From Beijerinckiaceae bacterium (lineage in GTDB: Bacteria; Pseudomonadota; Alphaproteobacteria; Rhizobiales; Beijerinckiaceae), in the NCBI GenBank assembly GCA_947478455.1, contig CANJWR010000008.1, forward strand, positions 1-56,354: a stretch of 56,354 nucleotides of DNA. Reading direction: 5' to 3'. Below, one piece after another: positions 26,147 to 37,363 of the stretch; position 1 is the first letter of the stretch; every line of letters starts with the position of its first letter. The notes below the pieces were generated by a model that worked only from the letters and a program-made list of their open reading frames with translations, searched no databases and had not been told where the DNA came from. A program made the translations under genes and the position numbers.

Positions 26147-26881
26147 TTACTTGGTCGGCTTCTTCTTTGCCGGACCCCATACGGGCTTCGGCTTATTCAT
26201 GTTGCGGGCCGCGAAACGTCCGGGGCCGCGACGCGGCTGCTCGGCGGGCTCGCCGGTTTCCTCTTCGGGCGGATCTTCGCCGGCTTCCTTGGCTGCCTTC
26301 AGGGATTCGCGGATCAGGGCTTCGGTGAGCACGAGGCGCGCATCGTCGACATCCTTGAGCGGCAGAACGACGTCGGCTTCCTCGTCGGCTTTTGCGTCGA
26401 CGCGGCGCAGGCGCAATCTGGCGTCACGGCCTTCGCCGTCGACGCCCTCGATCCAGCCGCGGAAACGCTTGCGGCCCTCGATCATCACGGCCATTTCAAT
26501 GCGGACTTCATGGCCGATGGCGCGGGTAAAATCCGTAATCCGAACCAGCGGACGATCAATGCCGGGCGAAGACATTTCGAGATGATAGGCTTGGCTCAAT
26601 GGATCTTCGAGATCCAGCACGGGCGACAGCGCCATGCTGGCGTTCTCGCAATCGGCGACATTCATCATGCCGTCGGGCCGCTCTGCCATGATCTGCAGCG
26701 TCATGCCGTTGTTGGATGAAATTTTCACCCGCACCAGCCGATAGCCGACGTCGCGCAGGACCGGGATCGCCACGCGCGCCACGCGGGCGGCGACGCCGGT
26801 TTCCTCGACAAGGCGCGGTTCGTCCAGCAAGGCGAGCGCCTCGGGCGACATGTTGAAGGGCGTAGGGGCTTGCGGCAGCAT
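26147..26881 (-). CDS. rimP: ribosome maturation factor RimP
   Basis: [92 protein letters not shown] at 26881. Confidence 0.93.
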   Translation of the reverse strand: MLPQAPTPFNMSPEALALLDEPRLVEETGVAARVARVAIPVLRDVGYRLVRVKISSNNGMTLQIMAERPDGMMNVADCENASMALSPVLDLEDPLSQAYHLEMSSPGIDRPLVRITDFTRAIGHEVRIEMAVMIEGRKRFRGWIEGVDGEGRDARLRLRRVDAKADEEADVVLPLKDVDDARLVLTEALIRESLKAAKEAGEDPPEEETGEPAEQPRRGPGRFAARNMNKPKPVWGPAKKKPTK

Positions 26882-26944
26882 GGTTCGCTCATGTCCCCCC
26901 GACGACCAATTGTTCGCCCGGAGCCCATTAAGGGCGTGGGCAAT

Positions 26945-26978
26945 AAAAAAGAGCGGGTCCCGGCGGGGGCCCACTCTC
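26945..26978 (-). terminator. Intrinsic terminator in the 5' leader of rimP-nusA-infB (candidate attenuator)
   Basis: Minus strand gagagtgggcccccgccgggacccgctcTTTTTT, about 64 nt upstream of the rimP start; no minus-strand gene lies immediately upstream. Confidence 0.65.
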
Positions 26979-27143
26979 AACAATCGACCATCCAGAAGAC
27001 GATCCATATGAGAAACTGATTGGGCACATATACGCGCCTTTCCGGCTTTTGCAAGGTTTTTCGCGACCCGCTTCAAGCCGCCGCTTGCACGAACAGCACA
27101 GCCAGCCTAGCCATCTGGTCGGAAATTATCCGGGGAGAATGAA

Positions 27144-28127
27144 ATGCTGGCTGGCTGGTACGAAAAAGGCGGCCCCGCCGACGACGTAATCTGCGTCGGC
27201 GAGATGGAAAGGCCGGTTGCGGGCCACGGCGAAGTGCTGGTCCGGCTGCACGCCTCCGGCATCAATCCGTCCGACTACAAGAAACGCGGCAACGCTTCCG
27301 CAAAAATGGAATTCCCCCGCATCGTGCCTCACTCGGACGGTGCCGGGGTGGTGGAAGCGGTCGGTCCGGGCGTCGAGGAGTTTCGCCCTGGCGACCGTGT
27401 CTGGGTGTTCAACGCCCAGTGGAAGCGCCCGATGGGGACGGCGGCCGAATATATTGCGCTCCCGGCTAGCCTCGTGCGGCATTTACCGTCGAATGTGAGT
27501 TTTGCAGAAGGCGCGTGCCTCGGCATTCCGGCCATGACCGGGTACCGGGCGGTTTTTGCCGACGGGCCGGTCCGGGGCAAAACTGTCTATGTGCCGGGCG
27601 CCACAGGGCGCGTCGGCGCCTATGCGGTGCAATTCGCCAAATGGGGCGGCGCGCATGTCATCGCCAGCGTCAGCAGCGACGAGAAGGCTGCCGTGGCGCG
27701 CGCGCTCGGAGCAGATGTTGTGCTCGACCGGACGCGCGACGATCTGGTGAAAGAGATTCTGGCGCAGACGAAAAATATCGGCGTCGATCACATCGCCGAA
27801 ATCGAGCTCGGCGGAAACATGCCGATCAACGAAAAAATTCTGGCCGAGAATGGGTCTATCTGTTCCTACGCGTCGGCGAAGTCGCCTGTCGCAACACTCA
27901 ACATCGGCGCGCGCCGCGCGCGTAACTTGTCAGTGCGGGTGATCTTCGTTTATCTGCTGTCGCCACAGGCGATTCTGGAAACATGCGCGGGCGTCAACAA
28001 GGCGATCAGCGAAGGAAAAATCCAGCACCGCATGTGCGACCGCATTCCCTTGCGCGAACTGGCGCGCGCCCATCGCGAGGCCGAGGCGCAATCGGGCGCT
28101 GGGCATATGGTGGTGGAGATCGACTGA
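27144..28127 (+). CDS. NADPH:quinone oxidoreductase / zinc-independent MDR-family alcohol dehydrogenase
   Basis: VRLHASGINPSDYKKR, GDRVWVFNAQW, VYVPGATGRVGAYAVQFAKWGGAHVIASVSSDEK. Confidence 0.9.
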   Translation: MLAGWYEKGGPADDVICVGEMERPVAGHGEVLVRLHASGINPSDYKKRGNASAKMEFPRIVPHSDGAGVVEAVGPGVEEFRPGDRVWVFNAQWKRPMGTAAEYIALPASLVRHLPSNVSFAEGACLGIPAMTGYRAVFADGPVRGKTVYVPGATGRVGAYAVQFAKWGGAHVIASVSSDEKAAVARALGADVVLDRTRDDLVKEILAQTKNIGVDHIAEIELGGNMPINEKILAENGSICSYASAKSPVATLNIGARRARNLSVRVIFVYLLSPQAILETCAGVNKAISEGKIQHRMCDRIPLRELARAHREAEAQSGAGHMVVEID

Positions 28128-28175
28128 CTCGCCCCCCGGGAACAAAGCCAATCCGGAACGGCCTGCAGCAAAACA

Positions 28176-28207
28176 AAACCGCGCCTCGAATGATCGAAGC
28201 GCGGTTT
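28176..28207. terminator. Bidirectional terminator between MDR gene and pckA
   Basis: aaaccgcgc...gcgcggttt stem between convergent genes. Confidence 0.7.
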
Positions 28208-28240
28208 GAATTTCAGTTCGGAAAAATTTCCGACGAAATC

Positions 28241-29857
<1,617 letters not shown>

Positions 29858-29904
29858 CGTCGTCTCCAGATTGTCCGATCAAACCACTGCGGGCGCGGAC
29901 GAAT

Positions 29905-29929
29905 AAAGAAAAGGCCGACTGAGTCGACC
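29905..29929 (-). terminator. Terminator-like hairpin between the PPOX-like gene and pckA
   Basis: Minus strand GGUCGA-CUCAG-UCGGCC followed by UUUUCUUU. Confidence 0.45.
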
Positions 29930-30066
29930 AGGGAGAATTGGCGCGGTGTTTAATCTTTAGCTGCCGTTCCCGCAAGTTTCTGACACAGCCGAGGTTTGGA
30001 TCGCGTTAACGTTGCGCGATATCGCACTGCAGCATCAAGATGTTCCTAAGGAGAAGACGTAGATTT

Positions 30067-30852
30067 TCAGTCTTTTAGGCGAGCTTTTTTCGCCATTTCG
30101 GCCAGAATGGTCCTCAATTCCGCGCCGCCTGTGATTCTCTGCCCAAAAAATACGCGGGACGTCGAATCGCCACAGGCTAGATCAATCCCCTCGGGATCGA
30201 GGCCGGTTGCCCGCCAGCGCCCGTCCTTTTCGCCGGCCAGTCTGGTGGCATAAAGGCGCACCGCCTCGGCGTGGTCGGCATTCATGTGCTCCAGAGCGCC
30301 TTCCTCGATTTCGACCAGTTCTTCGGCGCCTTCCAGAGGCGTCGTCATGGTCGGACCGTCATAGTCGGCGGCTTTGGCGAAACCGCCATTGAGATGAGCG
30401 CTGGCGATTTCGAGTTTCCAGAAGGAAAAGTCTGGAAAATCAACGTAGAGTGACGATTTCGGGTGTCGGGCCAGGAACCTGCGCCGTAACCGCGACTTCA
30501 GGTCGCCCTCCGGGATTCGCCGCGCATGGCCGACCACTGTCAGGCGCGGATGGGCCAGCGGATCGCCCTTGCCGCCCTCCGACAAGAGCACGGAGGCGCG
30601 CTGGTCGGCGGTCAGGTTCTTCGTATGGGCCGAAAGTCCCGACATGAGCAGAATGGGCGCTCCATCCATGTCGGTGGCGATGTTCACGAGACTGGCAAAC
30701 GGGAACCCGCCCTCCCGGCTCAGGCTTCCCAATGCGCCGGCCCGGATTGAGCGCAGCAGGCCCTTGGCGACCGCCACGCCGTCGTAGCCCGGCGGCAGGC
30801 CGGGCATGGAGCCGGGTTCCCTGAGTTCAGCGGGCTTGTTTGCGTCTGTCAT
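30067..30852 (-). CDS. HugZ-like pyridoxamine-5'-phosphate-oxidase-fold / heme-utilization family protein
   Basis: LRSIRAGALGSLSREGGFPFASLVNIATDMDGAPILLMSGLSAHTKNLTADQRASVLLSE; C-terminal EHMNADHAEAVRLYA (DUF2470-like). Confidence 0.85.
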   Translation of the reverse strand: MTDANKPAELREPGSMPGLPPGYDGVAVAKGLLRSIRAGALGSLSREGGFPFASLVNIATDMDGAPILLMSGLSAHTKNLTADQRASVLLSEGGKGDPLAHPRLTVVGHARRIPEGDLKSRLRRRFLARHPKSSLYVDFPDFSFWKLEIASAHLNGGFAKAADYDGPTMTTPLEGAEELVEIEEGALEHMNADHAEAVRLYATRLAGEKDGRWRATGLDPEGIDLACGDSTSRVFFGQRITGGAELRTILAEMAKKARLKD

Positions 30853-31158
30853 GGGTGTCTCCGCCCTGTCTGTTCTAGGCTGATGCCAAGCGATATCGAT
30901 CATAAGGCCGGCGCGGGCGGATTTCGAGCGCATGCGGGACACAGAATTTATAGCTGTTGCTCTTCTCACTTGGCGGGATTCAGGCTAAGTCCCGAAACAG
31001 ATGCGTCACTTTGACCGCATTCGACTTAAAGCCAACAAAGAGCGCGCATCCGCACGGTCTGGCGCGCCCGCCGGGAGGCAAGAAACGCAACCATTGAGGC
31101 GCAGCCCTGCGCCTCCGACTCCCGTCGATCCAGTTCCAGTTCTCCAGAGAGGTAAAGC

Positions 31159-32925
31159 ATGTATCTCGACAAGCCAGAAGGCCAGCCCGACGACAAGGTT
31201 GCATGGGCGAGCGACGTTGCAGCGCAGATGCTGCGCCGGTTTGGATTCAAGTATGTGAGCCTGAACCCCGGCGCGAGCTATCGCGGCCTGCATGATTCGA
31301 TCGTCAACCACCTCGGCAACGTCGATCCCGGCATGCTTCTGTGCCTGCACGAAGATCACGCCGTTGGCGTGGCGCATGGCTACACCAAGGCCACCGGAAA
31401 GCCGGCCGCCGCCATCGTTCACTCGAACGTCGGCCTGATGCACGGCATGATGGCGATCTACAACGCCTGGTGCGACCGTGCGCCGGTGTTCATCCTCGGC
31501 GCCACCGGCCCGGTGGACTCGAATCAGCGCCGTCCGTGGATCGACTGGATTCACACATCCGCCGATCAGGGCGGCATGGTCCGCGACATCGTCAAGTTCG
31601 ACAACCAGCCCTCGTCGCCGGAAGCCGTGATCGACGCGATGCTGCGCGCCAACATCATGATGCAGACCGCCCCGACCGGCCCGGTCTATATCTGCCTCGA
31701 TGCCGGCCTGCAGGAATCCTCGCTCGAAAACGTCCCGGCTTTCCCGGACATGTCGCGCTTCCAGCCCCCGGCTGCGCCGCGCCCCGCGAAGGCCGACATC
31801 GACCGCGCCGCCACCATCCTGAAGGGCGCCAAGCGTCCGGTCGTGCTGGTCGGTCGCGGCAGCCATTCGATGGATGACTGGAACCGTCGTGTGCAGCTCG
31901 TCGAGCGTCTCGGCGCCTGCGTGCTGACCGATCTCAAGACCGGCGCTGTGTTCCCGACCGATCACCCGGCTCACGCCGATGCCCCGTTCAATCAGGTCAG
32001 CAAGTTCGCCAAGGATGTGCTCGAAAAGGCCGACGTGATTCTGGCGCTCGAATGGGTCGATCTCGGCGGTGCGCTGCATCCCCCGAAGGGCGGCCCGAAG
32101 GTGACCGCCAAGGTCATAGCCAGCAGCCTCGATTCGGCGCTGCACAATGGCGCGCACATGATCTTCCAGCAGACCCCGACCGTCGACGTGTTCATGAACG
32201 CGGGCGCGGAAGAGACTGTGGCGGACCTGCTCGAAGCGCTCGGCCCCGGCCCGAAGAAAGACCCTTGGCTCGCCGCCAATCGTCGCTCTGCGAAGCCCGC
32301 CAGCGAAACCCGCATCACAGTCGACATGATGGCGGCCGAACTGCGCGCAGGCTTCAAGGATCCCGATGAAGTGAGCTTCGCGAGCCTGTGCCGCGGCTGG
32401 CCGTGCGACGCATGGCCGTTCCACGGCCCCTGGGCCTATCTGGGCAAGGACGGCGGCGGCGGCATCGGCTCCGGCGGCTCGCTGTCGGTCGGCGCAGCGC
32501 TCGGCAACCTCGAGAAGGGCAAGAAGACCGTCTCGATCCTCGGCGACGGCGACTTCATGATGGGCGGGCACGCCATCTGGACCGCCGCCAAGCACAAGAT
32601 CCCGCTACTGGTGTTGATCAACAACAACCAGTCCTATTTCAACGACGAGCTGCATCAGGAAGTTGTGGCCAAGCGCCGCAACCGCCCGGTCGGCAATCGC
32701 TGGATCGGACAGGCGATCAACGGCCCGGCCATCGACATCGCCAAGTTCTGCGAAGCGCAGGGCGCTGTCGGCATCGGCCCGGTGAAGACCGCGGCGGATC
32801 TGAAGGCTGCGGTCGCAAAGGGCATCGAGGTCCTCAACGCCGGCGGCGTCTGCGTGATCGACGTGCATGTGCCGCCGGGCGAAGAGCGCCAGGCTGCTTC
32901 CTCGACGGGCGTTCGCAACACCTAA
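31159..32925 (+). CDS. thiamine-pyrophosphate-dependent enzyme, acetolactate-synthase-like, substrate unknown
   Basis: HEDHAVGVAHGYTKATGKPAAAIVHSNVGLMHGMMAIYNAW; TPP motif LGDGDFMMGGHAIWTAAKHKIPLLVLINNNQSYFND. Confidence 0.85.
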   Translation: MYLDKPEGQPDDKVAWASDVAAQMLRRFGFKYVSLNPGASYRGLHDSIVNHLGNVDPGMLLCLHEDHAVGVAHGYTKATGKPAAAIVHSNVGLMHGMMAIYNAWCDRAPVFILGATGPVDSNQRRPWIDWIHTSADQGGMVRDIVKFDNQPSSPEAVIDAMLRANIMMQTAPTGPVYICLDAGLQESSLENVPAFPDMSRFQPPAAPRPAKADIDRAATILKGAKRPVVLVGRGSHSMDDWNRRVQLVERLGACVLTDLKTGAVFPTDHPAHADAPFNQVSKFAKDVLEKADVILALEWVDLGGALHPPKGGPKVTAKVIASSLDSALHNGAHMIFQQTPTVDVFMNAGAEETVADLLEALGPGPKKDPWLAANRRSAKPASETRITVDMMAAELRAGFKDPDEVSFASLCRGWPCDAWPFHGPWAYLGKDGGGGIGSGGSLSVGAALGNLEKGKKTVSILGDGDFMMGGHAIWTAAKHKIPLLVLINNNQSYFNDELHQEVVAKRRNRPVGNRWIGQAINGPAIDIAKFCEAQGAVGIGPVKTAADLKAAVAKGIEVLNAGGVCVIDVHVPPGEERQAASSTGVRNT

Positions 32926-32947
32926 TCGAAATCGATGATTTGTCGGC

Positions 32948-32980
32948 AAGGGCGCGGATCGTTTCCGCGCCCTTTTCGTT
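32948..32980 (+). terminator. Intrinsic terminator after the TPP-enzyme gene
   Basis: Perfect 11-bp stem aagggcgcgga-tcgtt-tccgcgccctt followed by ttcgtt. Confidence 0.75.
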
Positions 32981-33030
32981 GCGTGACCGCCCTGCCGCGC
33001 GCTAGCTTGACCCAAACCTGACGCGGCGCA

Positions 33031-34284
33031 ATGCAACGATTTTCATTCTTTCAGCTACTTCGACAGAGTTTTGGCAACCACGTAGGGTGGCAACCCCACT
33101 GGCGCGCGGCTGCGCCGAAATCTTCCTATGACATCGTGATCGTGGGCGGCGGCGGGCATGGGCTCGCGACCGCATATTATCTGGCGAGCGAACACGGCCT
33201 GACCAATATCGCGGTCGTCGAAAAAGGCTGGATCGGCGGCGGTAACACAGGCCGCAACACCACCATCGTTCGCTCGAACTATCTGTTCGAGGAGAGCGAA
33301 GCGCTGTTCGAACATTCGATGAAATTGTGGGAAGGCCTGTCGCAGGCTCTGAACTACAACGTCATGTATTCGCCGCGCGGCGTGCTGGTGCTGGCCCACA
33401 ACACCACAGACGCGCAGGTGATCCGCCGCCATGTTCACGCCAATCGCCTCGCCGGCATCGACAATGAATGGATGACGCCCGAACAGGCGCAGGCCTTCTG
33501 CCCGATTCTCGATGTGAGCCGCAATGTGCGCTATCCGGTCGTGGGCGCATCCCTGCAGCGGCGCGGCGGCACGGCGCGTCACGATGCGGTGGCGTGGGGC
33601 TATGCGCGCGCCGCAAGCGCACTCGGCGTCGACATCATCGAGAATTGCGAGGTGACGGCGATCCGGCGCGACGCCCGCGGCGCTGTCTCCGGCATCGAGA
33701 CCACACGCGGCGAGATCGCTACCCACAAGCTCGGCCTCGTGACAGCCGGCCACACCAGCGTGGTCGCCGGCATGGCCGGGCTGAAACTGCCGATGGAAAG
33801 TTATCCGCTTCAGGCGCTGGTTTCGGAGCCCGTCAAACCCGTCATGCCCTGTGTGGTCATGTCAAATTCCATTCACGCCTACATGTCGCAATCCGACAAG
33901 GGTGAGTTGGTGATCGGCGCCGGAACGGACGCTTACACATCCTACAGCCAGCGCGGCGCGTTGCATGTCACCTCGCAGACGCTCGACGCACTGTGCGAAC
34001 TGTTCCCCATCGTGCGAAGGCTGCGGATGTTGCGCAACTGGGGCGGCATCGTGGATGTGACGCCAGATCGGTCGCCGATCATCGGGCCGACGCCGGTGGA
34101 GGGCCTCTATCTCAACTGCGGCTGGGGCACAGGCGGATTCAAGGCTACCCCGGGTTCCGGGCATTTGTTCGCCCATACGCTGGCGCGGGGCGAGCCGCAC
34201 GCTATCGTCGCGCCATTTGATCTCGACAGATTTACGACCGGCAAACTGGTGGATGAATCGACCGCTGCAGCGGTGGCGCACTGA
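33031..34284 (+). CDS. soxB: sarcosine oxidase subunit beta
   Basis: YDIVIVGGGGHGLATAYYLASEHGLTNIAVVEKGWIGGGNTGRNTTIVRSNYL. Confidence 0.95.
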   Translation: MQRFSFFQLLRQSFGNHVGWQPHWRAAAPKSSYDIVIVGGGGHGLATAYYLASEHGLTNIAVVEKGWIGGGNTGRNTTIVRSNYLFEESEALFEHSMKLWEGLSQALNYNVMYSPRGVLVLAHNTTDAQVIRRHVHANRLAGIDNEWMTPEQAQAFCPILDVSRNVRYPVVGASLQRRGGTARHDAVAWGYARAASALGVDIIENCEVTAIRRDARGAVSGIETTRGEIATHKLGLVTAGHTSVVAGMAGLKLPMESYPLQALVSEPVKPVMPCVVMSNSIHAYMSQSDKGELVIGAGTDAYTSYSQRGALHVTSQTLDALCELFPIVRRLRMLRNWGGIVDVTPDRSPIIGPTPVEGLYLNCGWGTGGFKATPGSGHLFAHTLARGEPHAIVAPFDLDRFTTGKLVDESTAAAVAH

Positions 34285-34580
34285 TGCTGCTGATCCGCTG
34301 TCCCTATTGCGAAACCGCACGACCGGAAGTCGAATTCCGCCATGGCGGCGAGGCGTTGATGGAGCGTCCACGCGACCCGTCTCGCGCCTCAGATGCGGAA
34401 TGGATCGATTATCTCTACATGCGCCGCAATCCGAAGGGTCCGCACGCCGAGCGCTGGCGGCACGTTCATGGCTGCGGGCGTTTCTTCAATTGCCTGCGCG
34501 ATACCGTGAGTGACCGCATTGTCGTTACGTGGCGCGCCGGCGAACCTGTGCCCGAAGTTACAGACGGAGATGGCGCATGA
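34284..34580 (+). CDS. soxD: sarcosine oxidase subunit delta
   Basis: MLLIRCPYCETARPEVEFRHGGEALMERP; HVHGCGRFFNCLRDTVSDRI; 1-nt overlap with soxB. Confidence 0.95.
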   Translation: MLLIRCPYCETARPEVEFRHGGEALMERPRDPSRASDAEWIDYLYMRRNPKGPHAERWRHVHGCGRFFNCLRDTVSDRIVVTWRAGEPVPEVTDGDGA

Positions 34581-37363
34581 CGCAGCCATATCGTTTGCCG
34601 ACGGGCGGGCGCATCGCCAGATCGCGCCCTCTGCGATTCACGTTCGATGGCCGCTCCTATGAAGGCTATGCGGGAGACACGCTCGCCTCCGCGTTGCTTG
34701 CCAATGGGGTGCATCTGGTCGGTCGCTCGTTCAAATATCACCGCCCGCGCGGGATTCTCTCGGCAGGCTCCGAGGAGCCCAATGCGCTGATGACAATCGA
34801 TCGCGGCGCGGGGCGCGTCACGCCCAATCTGCGCGCGACCCAGATCGAACTTTACGATGGCCTCTGCGCCATCAGCCAGAACCGCTGGCCATCGCTTGAT
34901 TTCGATCTCGGCGCGGCAAGCCAGTTCGTTTCACGGCTCCTGCCCGCAGGCTTCTACTACAAGACCTTCATGTGGCCGCGCGCCGCCTGGCGGCGCGTTT
35001 ACGAGCCGCTGATCCGTCGCGCGGCGGGTCTCGGCAAGGCGCCGCGCGCGCCAGACCCGGATCGCTACACCAATCAGTTCGCCCATTGCGATGTACTGGT
35101 GATCGGCGCTGGTCCGGCAGGCCTTGAAGCTGCATTGCGGGCCGGCCGCGCCGGGAGCAGCGTGATCCTGTGCGACGAGCAACAGGAATTGGGCGGCTCG
35201 TTGCTGAATAATTCACAGGCTGCCGAACGGCTCCTGCAATATACGAATGAATTGCGCGCTTTGCCGAATGTTCGCCTGTTGCGGCGCACGACTGCGTTTG
35301 GCGTGTTTGCGCAAAATTTCGTCGCGCTCGCGGAGCGCATCAACGACCACCTGCCTGCATCGAACAAGGATATGCCTCGCGAAAGCCTCTGGCAGGTGCG
35401 CGCGGAACGTACTGTGATCGCCACAGGCGCAATCGAAAGGCCGCTTGTTTTTCCAGGCAACGACCGGCCTGGCGTGATGCTCGCCCATGCGGGGCTTGCT
35501 TATGTGAATCGCTACGGGGTCTTGCCGGGCAAGCAGGTCGTCATCGCCACAACGAATGACGATGGATATGCGGTTGCGGACGCACTGAAAGCCGCAGGCG
35601 CAGAGATTGCGACAATTGTGGATTTGCGACGCGATGAGACCATCGCCGCCACACATGGGGGCAAGCGCATCTCATCCGTCGATATTCGTTTACCGGACAA
35701 TAGCCTGCGTCGCATCGCCTGCGATCTGCTGCTGATGAGCGGAGGCTGGACGCCATCCGTTCATCTGTTCTCGCAGGCGCGTGGAAAATTGCGGTTTGAT
35801 GTTCCGTTGCAGTGTTTTGTGCCGGATGGAACGCTGGACGCAATTGAATGCGTCGGGGGTTGCGCGGGCGCCGGCTTGCAGCCCTCTCCTGCAACCCAGA
35901 TTGTTGCGGATGGAAAGTCCTTCGTGGATTTTCAAAACGACGTGACCTCTGCGGATATTGAACTCGCGGTGCGGGAGGGATTTCGTTCGGTCGAACACAT
36001 CAAGCGCTACACAACAAGCGGCATGGCGACCGATCAGGGCAAGACATCGAACATGAATGCCCTGGCGATCGCGGCGGCGACGATCGACGCACCAGTCGGC
36101 TCTGTGGGAACGACGACATTCCGCCAGCCATTCACGCCGGTCACATTTGGTACTCTGGCAGGCCTGTCGCGCGGCGCGCTCTTCGAGCCAGTGCGGACGC
36201 TGCCGTCGCACGATTGGGCTTTGGCGCACGGCGCGGTCTTCGAAGACACCGGCCAGTGGAAGCGAGCAAGCTATTTTTCGCTCAAGGGAGAAGGCATGCG
36301 CGACGCGGTGATGCGCGAGTGTCGTACGGTGCGGGCAGCAGCAGGCATCTTTGACGCGTCGTCGCTTGGCAAGATCGAAATTTCCGGACCAGATGCGCTG
36401 ACATTTCTGAACCGCATCTACATCAACGATTTTTCCCGCCTCGACATCGGTCGCTGTCGCTATGCGCTCATGCTCAACGAAGCAGGACTGGCGATGGACG
36501 ACGGAATCGTCGGAAGGCTTGCCGAGACCCGCTTTCATGTGACCACCACATCCGGCGGCATCGGCCACGTGTTGCATCATATGGAAGATTTCTTGCAGAC
36601 CGAGTTCACGTCGCTGCAGGTCTGGCTGACGGATGTTACCGAACAATGGTCGACCTTTGCGGTGCAGGGTCCGCGTGCGCGCGACATTGTTGGGGAACTG
36701 ACGACCACGATCGATCTTTCGCCGGGTTCGATGTCGCATATGAGCCTGCGCGAGGGGAGCGTTTGCGACGCCGATGCGCGACTCATGCGCGTGAGTTTCA
36801 CCGGCGAATGCGGTTATGAAATCAATGTCCCCTCCAGCGAGGGCGCGCGCGTCTGGGCGGCGCTGTATGAATCGGCGAGCCGGCATGACGCGAGCGCCTA
36901 TGGGCTGGAGGCGCTCAACGTTTTGCGCGCCGAAAAGGGCTACATCATCGTCGGGCAGGAGACGGATGGTTCGACAACGCCGGACGATCTTGGTTTCGGA
37001 AAGATGATCGGCGCCCGCAAGGACGATTTCGTCGGCAAGCGTTCGCTATCCCTTGCGCATCTCGCCAGCAGCGGGCGTAAACAGCTTGTCGGACTCAAGC
37101 CGCTCGATCCGCAAAAGATGCTTGAAGAAGGCGCGCAAATTACACTTCAGTCGGGTGCCCCGACAGGCTCCCACGCGGTCGGTCACGTCACCACGGCCTG
37201 CTGGAGCGCGGTGCTTGATCGCTCGATTGCGCTGGCTCTGGTGGAGAACGGCCGCGCGCTGATTGGCTCCACGCTTCATGTGCCGATGCCGAATGGCGAT
37301 ATTCCGGTCGAGGTGACGTCGCCCGTATTCGTCGATCCGGCGGGAGCGCGGCTTCATGGTTGA
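34577..37363 (+). CDS. soxA: sarcosine oxidase subunit alpha
   Basis: GGRIARSRPLRFTFDGRSYEGYAGDTLASALLANGVHLVGRSFKYHRPRGI; C-terminal GcvT-like domain; ATGA overlap with soxD. Confidence 0.95.
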   Translation: MTQPYRLPTGGRIARSRPLRFTFDGRSYEGYAGDTLASALLANGVHLVGRSFKYHRPRGILSAGSEEPNALMTIDRGAGRVTPNLRATQIELYDGLCAISQNRWPSLDFDLGAASQFVSRLLPAGFYYKTFMWPRAAWRRVYEPLIRRAAGLGKAPRAPDPDRYTNQFAHCDVLVIGAGPAGLEAALRAGRAGSSVILCDEQQELGGSLLNNSQAAERLLQYTNELRALPNVRLLRRTTAFGVFAQNFVALAERINDHLPASNKDMPRESLWQVRAERTVIATGAIERPLVFPGNDRPGVMLAHAGLAYVNRYGVLPGKQVVIATTNDDGYAVADALKAAGAEIATIVDLRRDETIAATHGGKRISSVDIRLPDNSLRRIACDLLLMSGGWTPSVHLFSQARGKLRFDVPLQCFVPDGTLDAIECVGGCAGAGLQPSPATQIVADGKSFVDFQNDVTSADIELAVREGFRSVEHIKRYTTSGMATDQGKTSNMNALAIAAATIDAPVGSVGTTTFRQPFTPVTFGTLAGLSRGALFEPVRTLPSHDWALAHGAVFEDTGQWKRASYFSLKGEGMRDAVMRECRTVRAAAGIFDASSLGKIEISGPDALTFLNRIYINDFSRLDIGRCRYALMLNEAGLAMDDGIVGRLAETRFHVTTTSGGIGHVLHHMEDFLQTEFTSLQVWLTDVTEQWSTFAVQGPRARDIVGELTTTIDLSPGSMSHMSLREGSVCDADARLMRVSFTGECGYEINVPSSEGARVWAALYESASRHDASAYGLEALNVLRAEKGYIIVGQETDGSTTPDDLGFGKMIGARKDDFVGKRSLSLAHLASSGRKQLVGLKPLDPQKMLEEGAQITLQSGAPTGSHAVGHVTTACWSAVLDRSIALALVENGRALIGSTLHVPMPNGDIPVEVTSPVFVDPAGARLHG

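Noticed and set aside
31096-31115. Hairpin gaggcgca-gccc-tgcgcctc upstream of the TPP enzyme as a TPP riboswitch
   Set aside because: No THI-box conserved segments (CUGAGA / ACCUGAUC) seen; just a simple GC-rich hairpin
31006-32595. 529-aa minus-strand ORF
   Set aside because: Antisense to the TPP enzyme, whose plus-strand product has clear family motifs
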